Positions 32,313-39,624 of a DNA stretch of 39,624 nt are shown here, in pieces. The stretch lies in contig NZ_JAHQCS010000066.1 of NCBI RefSeq assembly GCF_019042215.1, positions 1-39,624 of the forward strand, written 5' to 3'. The notes beneath the pieces are model-generated. The model was not told where the DNA came from. It saw nothing but the letters and a program-made list of their open reading frames with translations, and ran no database searches. The translations under genes were made by a program, and so were the position numbers. The first letter of the stretch is position 1. Every line of letters starts with the position of its first letter. Origin of the DNA: Evansella tamaricis (GTDB taxonomy: Bacteria; Bacillota; Bacilli; Bacillales; Salisediminibacteriaceae).

Positions 32313-32345
32313 TTTTTCACCTCGTTTTATTTTTCTATCATAATG

Positions 32346-32374
32346 TTCGGTATAAGATTGTAACTTAAGGGGAT
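32346..32374 (-). promoter_or_regulatory. Candidate SigI promoter of the DUF5667 gene
   Basis: On the minus strand ATCCCC (plus 32369-32374) is followed, after 19 bases, by CGAA (plus 32346-32349). The same C-run, same 19-base spacing and same CGAA occur upstream of sigI. SigI promoters in bacilli are reported with C-rich -35 and CGAA-type -10 elements. The start codon is 34 bases downstream. Confidence 0.55.
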
Positions 32375-32378
32375 AAAA

Positions 32379-32417
32379 ATAAAAAAAATTCTCTAATAGG
32401 AGACCTATTAGAGAATT
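32379..32417 (-). terminator. Intrinsic terminator of sigI-rsgI
   Basis: AATTCTCTAATAGG pairs with CCTATTAGAGAATT across AGA; on the minus strand it is followed by TTTTTTTATTTTT. It closes the sigI-rsgI operon 9 bases after the rsgI stop and separates it from the DUF5667 gene. Confidence 0.9.
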
Positions 32418-32425
32418 AATAATAA

Positions 32426-33616
32426 TTATTTATTCTTTGACTTATTATTTTTCTGACCTGGGTTATCATTATTATGTGGATTTCCCCCACCATTTCCTTT
32501 ATTATTGCCCTTTCCAGGCGACCCATTTCCTGGACGGTTCTCCCGTATATTATCAGAGATGTTTTTCCCTGAATTGTTGCCCCTTGACTTATCTGCCGCT
32601 CGATTGCCGTTCCTATTTTTATTTTCACTCTTCATATCAGAAGGATGTTCTTTTAATTCTGCCTCTCCTTGTTCTTCTTCATTTACAGAACCCTTTTTCT
32701 TTCCCTTTCCAGGATTATTATTTGATGGGTGATTCTCCCCTTTTCTGTTCCCTGGATGAATATAGTATTCTATATGATCCTGTTTTGTTTTAAACGATTT
32801 ATCCTTATCCACATCTGCAGGATCGTGTGATAATTGTTTCCCGTTCTCTGATCGAATAATGGTAATTGTTTCATTTACAACGATGTTTTCTAACTCGATT
32901 CCAGCATTCAATTCAAGTTCTTGTATTGTCCTGGCATTGACTTCTTGGAGGTTTAGCTCGATTCCATTTTCTTTCGCCTGTTCAAACAATAAATACTTTG
33001 GAGGAGAAATAGAATATTCCTTTGCTTCTGCCAATAATTCTTGATCAACAGTCAAAGAAATAAAATTAACAGCATATTTCTCTTGCATTCGTTGAGTCCA
33101 TATTTCATAGTCTTCTCCCCAGAACTCATCTATCGTTAATATTTTCGGACTGGTAATATATATATCATTCCAGTCTGAAAGATACCCCATCTTATTCCCT
33201 TCCTCAATGACAACAGTCATTGCTTCATTCAGAGACAACCCCTCTAAGTCTGTAGTAATTTGAGTAAGTAGTAAGGATCCTTCTGGATTATAACCATGTG
33301 TCTCTATCACATGATAATCCTGATTAACTGTAAACTCGATACTGGGATTCATATCGATCATAATTGTTCCAAATACTTTTTCCCCCGTAAATAAAGGTAT
33401 GACAGGTAATAGTAATAAAAAAAGAACAACTGCCGCTATTTGCATACTATAAGATTTATAAATTGAACTTTGAAGATGGATGGGAGTTAAGGGAATATAT
33501 GATACTTCATCTCCTAAACGAACAGTCGTATCCAGTTTAGCCCTGATAAACTCCCCTTCATTCGTCATGATAACCATGAACCGCTTCTTCTTTTCCATCA
33601 CGATTCCTTTTTTCAT
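32426..33616 (-). CDS. rsgI: Anti-sigma-I factor RsgI
   Basis: The 396-residue membrane protein begins MKKGIVMEKKKRFMVIMTNE, a typical RsgI_N cytoplasmic domain that holds SigI. One membrane helix follows at about residues 58-77 (MQIAAVVLFLLLLPVIPL). Just outside it is IMIDMNPSIEF with Asn90-Pro91, the conserved site at which related RsgI proteins cleave themselves. An extracytoplasmic domain follows, and the last 100 residues are Asn/Gly/Lys-rich low complexity (SGKNISDNIRENRPGNGS). ATG at 33616 overlaps the sigI stop (ATGA), so the two are translationally coupled. Release of SigI would follow proteolysis of this protein on envelope or heat stress. Confidence 0.92.
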   Translation of the reverse strand: MKKGIVMEKKKRFMVIMTNEGEFIRAKLDTTVRLGDEVSYIPLTPIHLQSSIYKSYSMQIAAVVLFLLLLPVIPLFTGEKVFGTIMIDMNPSIEFTVNQDYHVIETHGYNPEGSLLLTQITTDLEGLSLNEAMTVVIEEGNKMGYLSDWNDIYITSPKILTIDEFWGEDYEIWTQRMQEKYAVNFISLTVDQELLAEAKEYSISPPKYLLFEQAKENGIELNLQEVNARTIQELELNAGIELENIVVNETITIIRSENGKQLSHDPADVDKDKSFKTKQDHIEYYIHPGNRKGENHPSNNNPGKGKKKGSVNEEEQGEAELKEHPSDMKSENKNRNGNRAADKSRGNNSGKNISDNIRENRPGNGSPGKGNNKGNGGGNPHNNDNPGQKNNKSKNK

Positions 33617-34356
33617 GATAACCATCCCTTCAAATAATCCCGGAGATACTGAAAATCTTCCATTAAAATAACACATAATGCAATAATATATTTCCGGTTC
33701 CGTTCAATTGTTTTTCTGCTCATGGATATTCTCTTAGATAATTCCTTCATCGGTAATCTCTTTTTCTCTATTAAATACAGTCTCATTTCTTCTTCTCCGA
33801 CGACACAATTTGCAATTTGTAGCATGTTCTCCCTTGCATCTTTATGTTTGGGAGATTGCTTGGAAACATCTGATAGAGATATGTCATAGATCCTTAATTT
33901 TTCTTGTAATTGAATTATTTCATCTCGTCTGTATTGGCTCTCCAAATGATGTTCATAATTTTTTACTGAAGCATGAACTTCAGCAGCGTTTTCCATATTT
34001 TCCTTATCCTCTTCCGTATAATCTATGGATAAGGATACTCTCCTTCTCTGCTCGTAGCGTATGTAATCAATTACTCTTCTTTTAACCACTAACGCAGCAA
34101 ACGCTAAAAAAGAGCTCCCTTTTTCCGGTGAGTATTGCTGAATTGCTTCGTCAAAAGCCATGAGTGCAATACTATACTCATCATCAACAGAAGGACTAAT
34201 ATATCTTTTACACACTTTAGAGGCGGTTTTACGGATAAACGGGATATATTGTTCAATGAACTGATTTTTCTTATCATTGTTCCCGTTTTGAATTTGTGCA
34301 ACAACTTCTTCTACAGTATGTTTTCTTTGTTCTTTTGTCATCAGGCGCTTTAACAC
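33613..34356 (-). CDS. sigI: RNA polymerase sigma factor SigI
   Basis: The sigma factor has about 247 residues. It has a sigma-2-like region with YIPFIRKTASKVCKRYI and VDDEYSIALMAFDEAIQQYSPEKGSSFLAFA, here read as two adjoining blocks, then VVKRRVIDYIRYEQRRR. The C-terminal DNA-reading part has KRLPMKELSKRISMSRKTIERNRKYIIAL, the SigI-specific sigma-4 substitute. Homology to B. subtilis SigI (heat-shock and cell-wall genes) is close along the length. GTG at 34356 is preferred since AGGTG lies 6 bases upstream; GTG at 34365 abuts it. A SigI-type promoter motif precedes the gene, suggesting autoregulation. rsgI follows with a 4-base overlap. Confidence 0.94.
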   Translation of the reverse strand: MLKRLMTKEQRKHTVEEVVAQIQNGNNDKKNQFIEQYIPFIRKTASKVCKRYISPSVDDEYSIALMAFDEAIQQYSPEKGSSFLAFAALVVKRRVIDYIRYEQRRRVSLSIDYTEEDKENMENAAEVHASVKNYEHHLESQYRRDEIIQLQEKLRIYDISLSDVSKQSPKHKDARENMLQIANCVVGEEEMRLYLIEKKRLPMKELSKRISMSRKTIERNRKYIIALCVILMEDFQYLRDYLKGWLS

Positions 34357-34391
34357 CAAAAACACCTCACATATCTGTCATTATTTAAACT

Positions 34392-34420
34392 TCGTTTTTC
34401 AATTCATATATATGGGGGTA
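34392..34420 (-). promoter_or_regulatory. Candidate SigI promoter of sigI-rsgI
   Basis: On the minus strand ACCCCC (plus 34415-34420) and CGAA (plus 34392-34395) are 19 bases apart, 36 bases before the sigI GTG. It fits the reported C-run/CGAA form of SigI promoters and has an exact spacing match upstream of the DUF5667 gene. Confidence 0.6.
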
Positions 34421-34440
34421 CTATTTAATATTACCTATTT

Positions 34441-34800
34441 TTTTTGGAAACGGGAGGTGTCCAATCTCCTATCTATAAGTTACATTTTTGTATTAAAAGG
34501 TTTACAATTTAATAACGTTCCGCTACAATAACTACAAATATTTCCATCGTGATCGTTAGGGGTTACCAGAATTCAATGTTCATCATACAATAACAACACC
34601 TCTCATTCGAATGCTCCTAATTTGGATAACGAAATAAATAGGACTTTAGTCCCTAAGGAATGAAGTTCATTGATCCAAGTATGATCACATTGTTTTCCAG
34701 ACTAGCTAATTCATGACATCTAACGTTAATTCAAAGTTTCATGGTGTCTACTTCTGGTGAATGTATTATAATAGGAGTATCATTTTAAATGAAATAATGG
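34441..34800. other. Long AT-rich intergenic region, no gene seen
   Basis: Between the divergent sigI and DUF2777-type genes there is no supported open frame. A short inverted repeat GGACT-TT-AGTCC lies at about 34641-34652, and a -10-like TATAAT occurs near 34770 without a clear -35. No known RNA family was recognised. Confidence 0.4.
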
Positions 34801-34825
34801 AAAGAACATCAAAGTGGGGATTCAA

Positions 34826-35791
34826 ATGGATCGAAAAACTGCAAAACTATATATTGGTAAAAAAGTATTAGTTAATGAAGGTAACCAAGGTCAATATATT
34901 GCAACTTTAGAAGATATGGTTGTGGAACCAAATAAACCTTGGCGTGGCATCGTGCGGATACAAGGTGTTTATGAATACCCGAATTATTCAATTGATACAA
35001 TGGAATTAGTTCATCCATGCTTCAAGGAAAACGAACGTTATGAATGTTCGGGGCAACGGATCGAACCCTATTCCCATTCTTTTCCATACAATTACAAAGA
35101 GTCCCTTGCCCTTTCTTTGAAGGACAAATGGGATGAAGTCCATCAGGTGAACCAAGATACAGAAATTATCCTGTCACTTATCCAACAGGAACTGCGCCGT
35201 TTGCATTCTGAACACCTTATTTTTGAAGCATCTTATGTCTATTATCAGCTAGTAAAAAAAGGACGATCTATTTACATTTATGACGAATCCAAACGAGAAA
35301 CTCTGTCAATTGATGGTTGTCCCTTTGAGTTTGAAATACACGTTAATGGCGAATGGGTTCAAGCCTTATATATCAGCGGTATGTCCTTTGAAACAGAAGA
35401 CGGTGAACAAGTGGATTTAAAACACGGTTCTACAGTCCGATTGAATAAAGCACAATTTGATCCTTATCGCATGCTTATAAATGAATTGGAAAAACCTTCT
35501 CTCCATGCTTTGGAAAAGGGGTTAAAAAAGTTAAACATTGGGCATGAACATTCTGTTTATTGTCACAACTCCCTATTAATTAAATTGTTGACTTCTTTTA
35601 ACAAGGATAACTTTAATGGAGTGAATTTCATATCTTATGCCAACAACCAGAACCAATTCGTTGTCCAGCACCATTATGAGAGATCTGTCAGTGAAACAGA
35701 AGAAAGTACAACATTTGATCGATTCGAGTTTACTTCCGATTCTGGAGAGCGGATATTAACTACCTATGCAACTCAGTTTTCACGGGATTAG
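34826..35791 (+). CDS. DUF2777-like protein
   Basis: The 321-residue soluble protein starts MDRKTAKLYIGKKVLVNEGN, continues with WRGIVRIQGVYEYPNYSIDTM and has acidic beta-rich central and C-terminal parts without membrane helices or catalytic motifs. The opening resembles Bacillaceae proteins annotated DUF2777; this is recalled similarity and could not be confirmed. GTGGGG lies 6 bases before the ATG at 34826. It is alone on the plus strand, divergent from sigI, and followed by a decayed copy of the interspersed repeat. The function is unknown. Confidence 0.65.
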   Translation: MDRKTAKLYIGKKVLVNEGNQGQYIATLEDMVVEPNKPWRGIVRIQGVYEYPNYSIDTMELVHPCFKENERYECSGQRIEPYSHSFPYNYKESLALSLKDKWDEVHQVNQDTEIILSLIQQELRRLHSEHLIFEASYVYYQLVKKGRSIYIYDESKRETLSIDGCPFEFEIHVNGEWVQALYISGMSFETEDGEQVDLKHGSTVRLNKAQFDPYRMLINELEKPSLHALEKGLKKLNIGHEHSVYCHNSLLIKLLTSFNKDNFNGVNFISYANNQNQFVVQHHYERSVSETEESTTFDRFEFTSDSGERILTTYATQFSRD

Positions 35792-35796
35792 GAAAA

Positions 35797-35915
35797 CTTC
35801 AATCGCCTAAGCTCACAAGTGGAGGCGATTGTTCTAGACAATGCCCGGAGGTGCCAAAACTTATAAATTCTTATTCTTTTAGGAAAGAAAGGCAAGCTCC
35901 TTAGCATTTAGGATG
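35797..35915. repeat. Decayed copy of the interspersed repeat
   Basis: ATCGCCTAAGCTCACAAG and GGAGGCGAT correspond to the outer arms of the repeat, followed by TTCTAGACAATGCCCGGAGGTGCCAAAAC, recognisable in two pieces (TTCTAGACAAT; GCCCGGAGGTGCCAAAAC) as the unit end and linker. The central hairpin is lost. Confidence 0.65.
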
Positions 35916-35979
35916 GCGTGACCATTTTAACTTTTATGCTCGTTTTCGAAAAGTAATGACAAATTAGGATTCGAAAACC

Positions 35980-36017
35980 AAAACAACCGCTGAAGAACTA
36001 GTCTTCGCGGTTGTTTT
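35980..36017. terminator. Bidirectional intrinsic terminator
   Basis: AAAACAACCGC pairs with GCGGTTGTTTT, and GAAGA with TCTTC inside, around ACTAG. It overlaps the ydbT stop. A 9-bp inverted repeat GTTTTCGAA/TTCGAAAAC lies just to the left (35942-35978). Confidence 0.8.
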
Positions 36018-37485
36018 CTGTTTCCTCATATGAATACCATAAATAACATTCTTCGCTTTGTTCCTTACTAATATGCCGAAGTGTGAATGTCTTTCCGATG
36101 ATGCTAGTAATAATAGATACATGTACAGAAAAAAGTAGGTCAAACTTTTGAAGGAATGTTTGGGTCGTTGTCATTGCCTGGATTCTCTTCCTAGGTATGA
36201 GTACTTCTGTCCTAGCAATTGCCCTCGACCTAATCCATAACAGTGATTCATTTTTCCCTATCCCTGCATCAACATATTGCCAAAAACCATATCCAGCTGC
36301 CATGATAGGTAGCAGGAAAGATATCCAGCCATAGGATAAGAAATACGTTAATAAGCCAGCAATAATAACGGATGGAAAAATCAGTCGTACGATGTATCTC
36401 CGTACACTCTCTTTCGGAAGTGGAGTGTATACCATGTCAACCGCATATTCCGGCAGTACATTTTCTAATATTTGAGTAACTTCCTTCCTCTTACATAGTG
36501 GAATTAAAATAGTCGAAAGATCCTCTTCTTTCCGTCCACCACCGGCACTTTCCACGTAAACAGACACAAATCCAAATGGCTGCCTTAAAATATTTTGTAC
36601 GATCCTTACGGAAGTTATCCTCGTTGCAGATAAAGTTAAATTTCGTCTCTCTAGAACACCACGGGTGATATGAATCTCATCCAATTGTTTTTCAATTTGA
36701 AACATCCCATACTTTAGGAGTGTGCTTATTAATGTAATGAACCAGCCAATAAATAAAATTACAACAACCCAAAATCCGATAAACAATATACTGGAGTGCA
36801 ATAGCCAACCAATAAATTGCTCATAAAAGGCGTCAGGAATAAATTGTTGAACTTGTGAGGTAATTGCAGCCACAAACGTTGCAGCAATCCCTATTCCACT
36901 GGAAGTAATAGCAGTAATAAATAAACGAAAACCTGTTAATTTCCACTGATATGGTTGGTCGGAAGTTGTCTTGGAAACAGATTTTTCTTCCATTGGAAGT
37001 GATTCTCCTGTTTCCTCCATTTCACTTGTTTTTTCAGCAGGGTTCTTATGAAGAAGTTCATTTTTTATTTCAAGCGCTTCCTGTTTTTTTAAAGCAACAA
37101 TTCTAAATTCTGGTTCTGATCCTCCTCCGGCAGTTTCAATTCGAACTTCTACTAATCGAAAGAGACGCTGGAGCAATTTTTCATTTAAGTCAATACTTTG
37201 TATCCGTTCCTTACGTATGTAACGCCGCTTCCGAAAAATAAGGCCTTGTTTAATTTTCAGTTCATCTTCTGCTAGTTGATAACGGAAAGTTACCCATTTA
37301 ATAATTCCATTTCCAAGGGATACAACTAATATTAATGAAAAGAAAATGGTATAAAACATGGTGCCGCCCGCTTGTGATGATTGCCCAAAAATTAAAACAG
37401 CAATAACTGTAAATATAAGTTCTTTCAAATTGCTTATAAAACCTATAAAGATAGCTGTTGGATGTTGTCTTTTCCAATTATTCAT
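35998..37485 (-). CDS. ydbT: YdbT-type membrane protein with bacterial PH domains
   Basis: The 495-residue protein (B. subtilis YdbT is the same size) has paired membrane helices followed by soluble bPH2 domains, repeated about three times. The first reads YQLAEDELKIKQGLIFRKRRYIRKERIQSIDL, identified by GLIFRKRR and RIQSIDLNEKLLQR; the second has ITRGVLERRNLTLSATRITSV, seen as RGVLERRN and TRITSVRI; the last IARTEVLIPRKRIQAM. In B. subtilis ydbS-ydbT is SigW-dependent and protects against certain antimicrobial peptides. Its ATG lies inside the ydbS end (8-base overlap), so the two are coupled. A terminator overlaps its stop. Confidence 0.9.
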   Translation of the reverse strand: MNNWKRQHPTAIFIGFISNLKELIFTVIAVLIFGQSSQAGGTMFYTIFFSLILVVSLGNGIIKWVTFRYQLAEDELKIKQGLIFRKRRYIRKERIQSIDLNEKLLQRLFRLVEVRIETAGGGSEPEFRIVALKKQEALEIKNELLHKNPAEKTSEMEETGESLPMEEKSVSKTTSDQPYQWKLTGFRLFITAITSSGIGIAATFVAAITSQVQQFIPDAFYEQFIGWLLHSSILFIGFWVVVILFIGWFITLISTLLKYGMFQIEKQLDEIHITRGVLERRNLTLSATRITSVRIVQNILRQPFGFVSVYVESAGGGRKEEDLSTILIPLCKRKEVTQILENVLPEYAVDMVYTPLPKESVRRYIVRLIFPSVIIAGLLTYFLSYGWISFLLPIMAAGYGFWQYVDAGIGKNESLLWIRSRAIARTEVLIPRKRIQAMTTTQTFLQKFDLLFSVHVSIITSIIGKTFTLRHISKEQSEECYLWYSYEETENNRED

Positions 37486-37957
37486 TTGGGTCAGCTTCCC
37501 TTGCTAGTTGTGCAATATAATCCCTTAGCTCATCTGCTTTTTCTTCTTCAAGACCAGGAATTTCGTGAACAGTTGCAGCAGTGGAAATGGTCACCGTAGA
37601 TAAGCCATAATGTCTTAAAATAGGACCTTGCTTCGTATCCACGTGCTGTACACGAATCATAGGGATGATTACCCTTCTAACTACGAGTATCCCATACATA
37701 AGTTCCACTTCATTTTCATAGATTTCATAACTCCATTTTTCCCATTGAAGTTTTGGAACAAGGAAAATCTTGAAGTAACCGATAAGGAGAACTCCCAATA
37801 AAATTAGGTATATGGGCCAGACGGGAAAAGTTAAATATTTAATAAGTATTCCGTATGTTATCAGGATAAGAAAAAAGAAAAGCCATTCAAGTATCGCTAC
37901 GATACGCCATACTTTTAATGCTTTTAAGTCCAATTGCTGTTTTGGTTTCAATCTCAT
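37478..37957 (-). CDS. ydbS: YdbS-type membrane protein with bacterial PH domain
   Basis: The 159-residue protein has two membrane helices (WLFFFLILITYGILIKYL and PIYLILLGVLLIGYF) then one bPH2 domain (YEIYENEVELMYGILVVRR, IPMIRVQHVDTKQGP, GLSTVTISTAATVHEIPGL). This matches YdbS, the partner of YdbT, probably in one membrane complex. AAGGGGAAATAGT precedes the ATG. It is 11 bases after a 67-residue gene with which it shares a likely sigma-A promoter. No SigW-type TGAAAC/CGTA promoter was found directly upstream, unlike in B. subtilis. Confidence 0.9.
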   Translation of the reverse strand: MRLKPKQQLDLKALKVWRIVAILEWLFFFLILITYGILIKYLTFPVWPIYLILLGVLLIGYFKIFLVPKLQWEKWSYEIYENEVELMYGILVVRRVIIPMIRVQHVDTKQGPILRHYGLSTVTISTAATVHEIPGLEEEKADELRDYIAQLAREADPNE

Positions 37958-37968
37958 ACTATTTCCCC

Positions 37969-38172
37969 TTATTCTTCCAAATAAATGATCTTGACACCTT
38001 GCGATTCTAAATAATTTAGGACCTCAGCATTCAAAGTTTCATCCCGCAAAAGACCTAATGCTTTTGCAATTTCAAGCTCTTCGAGATCCCCTTTTTCTGC
38101 ATCTTCTATAAGTTCAATGATCTCACTCATATGATTCGCTTCCAATTGTTGAACTAATTCATCTCTATTCAT
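37969..38172 (-). CDS. Small protein resembling sigma factor region 1.1
   Basis: The 67-residue acidic protein begins MNRDELVQQLEANHMSEII and ends LNAEVLNYLESQGVKIIYLEE. The LIEDAEKGDLEELEIAKALGL helix-turn and the closing LNYLESQGVKIIYL resemble the region 1.1 fold of primary sigma factors (helix bundle ending in a GI-V motif). Only the fold pattern supports this; a function is not known. GGAGGG lies 6 bases before the ATG at 38172. It is the first gene of a tight operon with ydbS and ydbT; a TTGATA-18-TAGTAT promoter precedes it. Confidence 0.7.
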   Translation of the reverse strand: MNRDELVQQLEANHMSEIIELIEDAEKGDLEELEIAKALGLLRDETLNAEVLNYLESQGVKIIYLEE

Positions 38173-38208
38173 TTTTTTCCCTCCAATAGAATAACCGTAT
38201 ATTACCAA

Positions 38209-38238
38209 ATACTACTCTCCATTACTCTACCATATCAA
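38209..38238 (-). promoter_or_regulatory. Likely sigma-A promoter of small protein-ydbS-ydbT operon
   Basis: On the minus strand TTGATA (plus 38233-38238) and TAGTAT (plus 38209-38214) are 18 bases apart. It lies 37 bases upstream of the first start codon. Confidence 0.5.
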
Positions 38239-38270
38239 TTTTCTTTTTTCCATGCCTGCTCAAAAGGAAA

Positions 38271-38302
38271 GGGCTCCATTTGGATCGATACCTTTAGAGC
38301 CC
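38271..38302 (-). terminator. Probable intrinsic terminator of cvfC-type gene
   Basis: GGGCTC and GAGCCC close a loop that can pair further (AAAGG/CCAAATG, imperfect), followed on the minus strand by TTTCCTTTT. It starts 14 bases after the stop. Confidence 0.5.
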
Positions 38303-38315
38303 CAAATCATTTTAT

Positions 38316-39443
38316 TTATTTATCAAATGCTTCCGTCATTTGTTTCCAGACAGAACCTTTTGCTTCTTCCCCACCTTCAATTCTAGCTAAAGCAAGTTTA
38401 ATTTGCATACTCACTTCGAATTCTGGGTCATCTTCCCCTTCTTTCAATGCACGGATGGCTGATTCATCGCCAACTTCGTATAAAAACATAGCCGCTCTCC
38501 AACGAACTAATTTACTTGGATCCTTTAATGACTCGATCATTGCCGGAATTGCCTTTGGACTTCCTATATCTGATAATGCATCTCCTGCGGTTCTGCGTAC
38601 CGTAACAGTTGGATCTTTTAAAGCTTTATATAAATAAGGTAATACTGATTCATCTTCTATCATCCCTAAATATACCGTTGCCAATCGCCGAATCGATGCT
38701 TTTTTATCAGAAAGGGCCTTTTCTAATACTTGTAAATCATCTTTTGATGGGTCCATTTGCTCTAAGATGGCAAAACGTTTTTTCCAGTCTGAATCATCTA
38801 ACATTTCTGGAGTAACCTTAAGCCACTTTTTATTCGATTTTACTTTTTCTTCTGGAGATCGATGAGCTTGTTTTACCAGTTCTTCTAGTCTTTCTTCCGA
38901 ATAAGTGGCTTTTATTTCTTCGGCAACTTCCTCAGCCACCTCCTGAAGTTCTCCGTATCGGGGTTTGAAATCTTCCCACTTTCTTTGCATAACAATATTG
39001 TCAGTTGAAAGAGTCGCCTTTGCAGTGGCCTCTTTAAAGATATCAGGCAGTGCCACTCTAACTTCCTCTTCGGTAGTAAACGCCTTAACCTGAATCGGTA
39101 TACCTTTAAACATATGAACCTGGACCTTCACTTCTCCAAAATGATCATCTAACGTCTTCTTTTGATCGTTTTCGGCCTCTTCTGCACTGTCTCCAAAAAC
39201 ACCCCTCACTTTTGGAAGAATTACCTTCCAATCATATTTCGGATTCCGTTCCACTGCAATAAAGTCAGATACATGATAAACTCCCTTGACGCCTTCCACT
39301 TCAAATAAATCCTTAACAAATGCAGGAGCTTCTTTCATATTATCCTTTGTATAATTATGGCTTTTCCCTTGAGGCAGAGCTTTACTCAAGGTGAGTTTCA
39401 TTGTGTTTGGACTCGGTGTTGGTTCAACAGATACTACTTTCAT
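38316..39443 (-). CDS. cvfC: CvfC-type protein: Nfu N-terminal domain plus HEAT repeats
   Basis: The 375-residue protein starts with an Nfu/NifU N-terminal (Scaffold) domain: VEPTPSPNTMKLTLSKALP, then VKGVYHVSDFIAVERNPKYDW and LPKVRGVFGD. The C-terminal third holds HEAT-like repeats, with KKRFAILEQM, IRRLATVYLGM, VRRTAGDALSDIGSPKAIPA and LVRWRAAMFLYEVGDESAI. The combination is that of S. aureus CvfC (conserved virulence factor C) and B. subtilis YpgR. No cysteine cluster binding Fe-S is present, so it is probably a scaffold or regulator. AAGGGG lies 8 bases before the ATG. Beyond it (39444-39624) nothing coding was seen. Confidence 0.88.
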   Translation of the reverse strand: MKVVSVEPTPSPNTMKLTLSKALPQGKSHNYTKDNMKEAPAFVKDLFEVEGVKGVYHVSDFIAVERNPKYDWKVILPKVRGVFGDSAEEAENDQKKTLDDHFGEVKVQVHMFKGIPIQVKAFTTEEEVRVALPDIFKEATAKATLSTDNIVMQRKWEDFKPRYGELQEVAEEVAEEIKATYSEERLEELVKQAHRSPEEKVKSNKKWLKVTPEMLDDSDWKKRFAILEQMDPSKDDLQVLEKALSDKKASIRRLATVYLGMIEDESVLPYLYKALKDPTVTVRRTAGDALSDIGSPKAIPAMIESLKDPSKLVRWRAAMFLYEVGDESAIRALKEGEDDPEFEVSMQIKLALARIEGGEEAKGSVWKQMTEAFDK

Positions 39444-39624
39444 CTCCAGAACCCCTTTCCATATAATCTAATTTCTCTTCAAATATGGTACCATAATTCA
39501 GCAAAGGAACCCAAGGTGAATGCCTGTGCAGTTTGCGTCAACCATTTGTGGGCATATTTTTTAGTGAGTTCAGGAATGCCTCTTTTTGTTAAGTTTTTGT
39601 TGACAACGCTTTCTTGATTTAATG

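Noticed and set aside
37958-38000. A SigW promoter for ydbS-ydbT
   Set aside because: No TGAAAC with CGTA at proper spacing was found; the operon appears to start further upstream with a sigma-A-like promoter.

Overview
This window looks like a chromosomal segment of a low-GC, endospore-forming member of the Bacillaceae (Bacillus, Oceanobacillus or Virgibacillus type; the genus cannot be fixed from the sequence). The grounds are purine-rich GGAGG-type ribosome sites with frequent GTG and TTG starts, and close homologues of B. subtilis YodP/Q/R/S/T, SigI/RsgI, YdbS/YdbT, Dck/Dgk and TatA/TatC. A Spo0E-type phosphatase and a CcpA cre box point the same way. No rRNA, tRNA, prophage or CRISPR array was seen.

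Layout. Bases 1-1560 hold an IS110-family element with a structured non-coding stretch upstream of its transposase. Bases 1705-9408 (minus strand) form a compact seven-gene catabolic operon: aminotransferase YodT, CoA-transferase subunits YodS and YodR, deacylase YodQ, a GabT-like aminotransferase, an aldehyde dehydrogenase and the beta-lysine acetyltransferase AblB/YodP. A divergent PucR-type regulator (9608-11257) faces it across an intergenic region with two inverted repeats. Read together, the genes suggest a route from N-acetyl-beta-lysine through 4-acetamidobutyrate and GABA to succinate. The aminomutase gene kamA, usual partner of ablB, is not seen beside it; the IS110 element sits there instead.

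Bases 11437-14448 carry a maltose-phosphorylase-type GH65 enzyme and beta-phosphoglucomutase, with a cre box between them. Then come two small plus-strand genes (one is Spo0E-like), a large secreted or membrane-anchored subtilase with an unusual sensor-like N-terminal region, a DUF420 membrane protein, a 56-residue basic protein, an MFS transporter and a small membrane protein. An S9 peptidase, a patatin-like lipase and a DegV lipid-binding protein follow. Copies of a highly structured interspersed repeat fill the gaps at 17.0-17.4 kb and 24.0-24.2 kb, with a decayed one at 35.8 kb.

Bases 24354-30977 hold the deoxynucleoside kinase pair dgk-dck, tatC/tatA, a lipid kinase, an NRDE protein, and a TelA-family gene with its partner. 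Bases 31374-34356 form a SigI locus: sigma factor SigI, anti-sigma factor RsgI, and a separately transcribed DUF5667 secreted protein. sigI and the DUF5667 gene share a C-run/CGAA promoter-like motif with identical 19-base spacing, which makes the DUF5667 gene a likely SigI target. RsgI and the DUF5667 protein also end in similar Asn/Gly/Lys-rich tails.

The right end carries a DUF2777-like protein, an operon of a small sigma-1.1-like protein with the membrane PH-domain proteins YdbS and YdbT, and a CvfC-type Nfu-N/HEAT-repeat protein. Most genes are bounded by clear intrinsic terminators, many of them shared by convergent genes.
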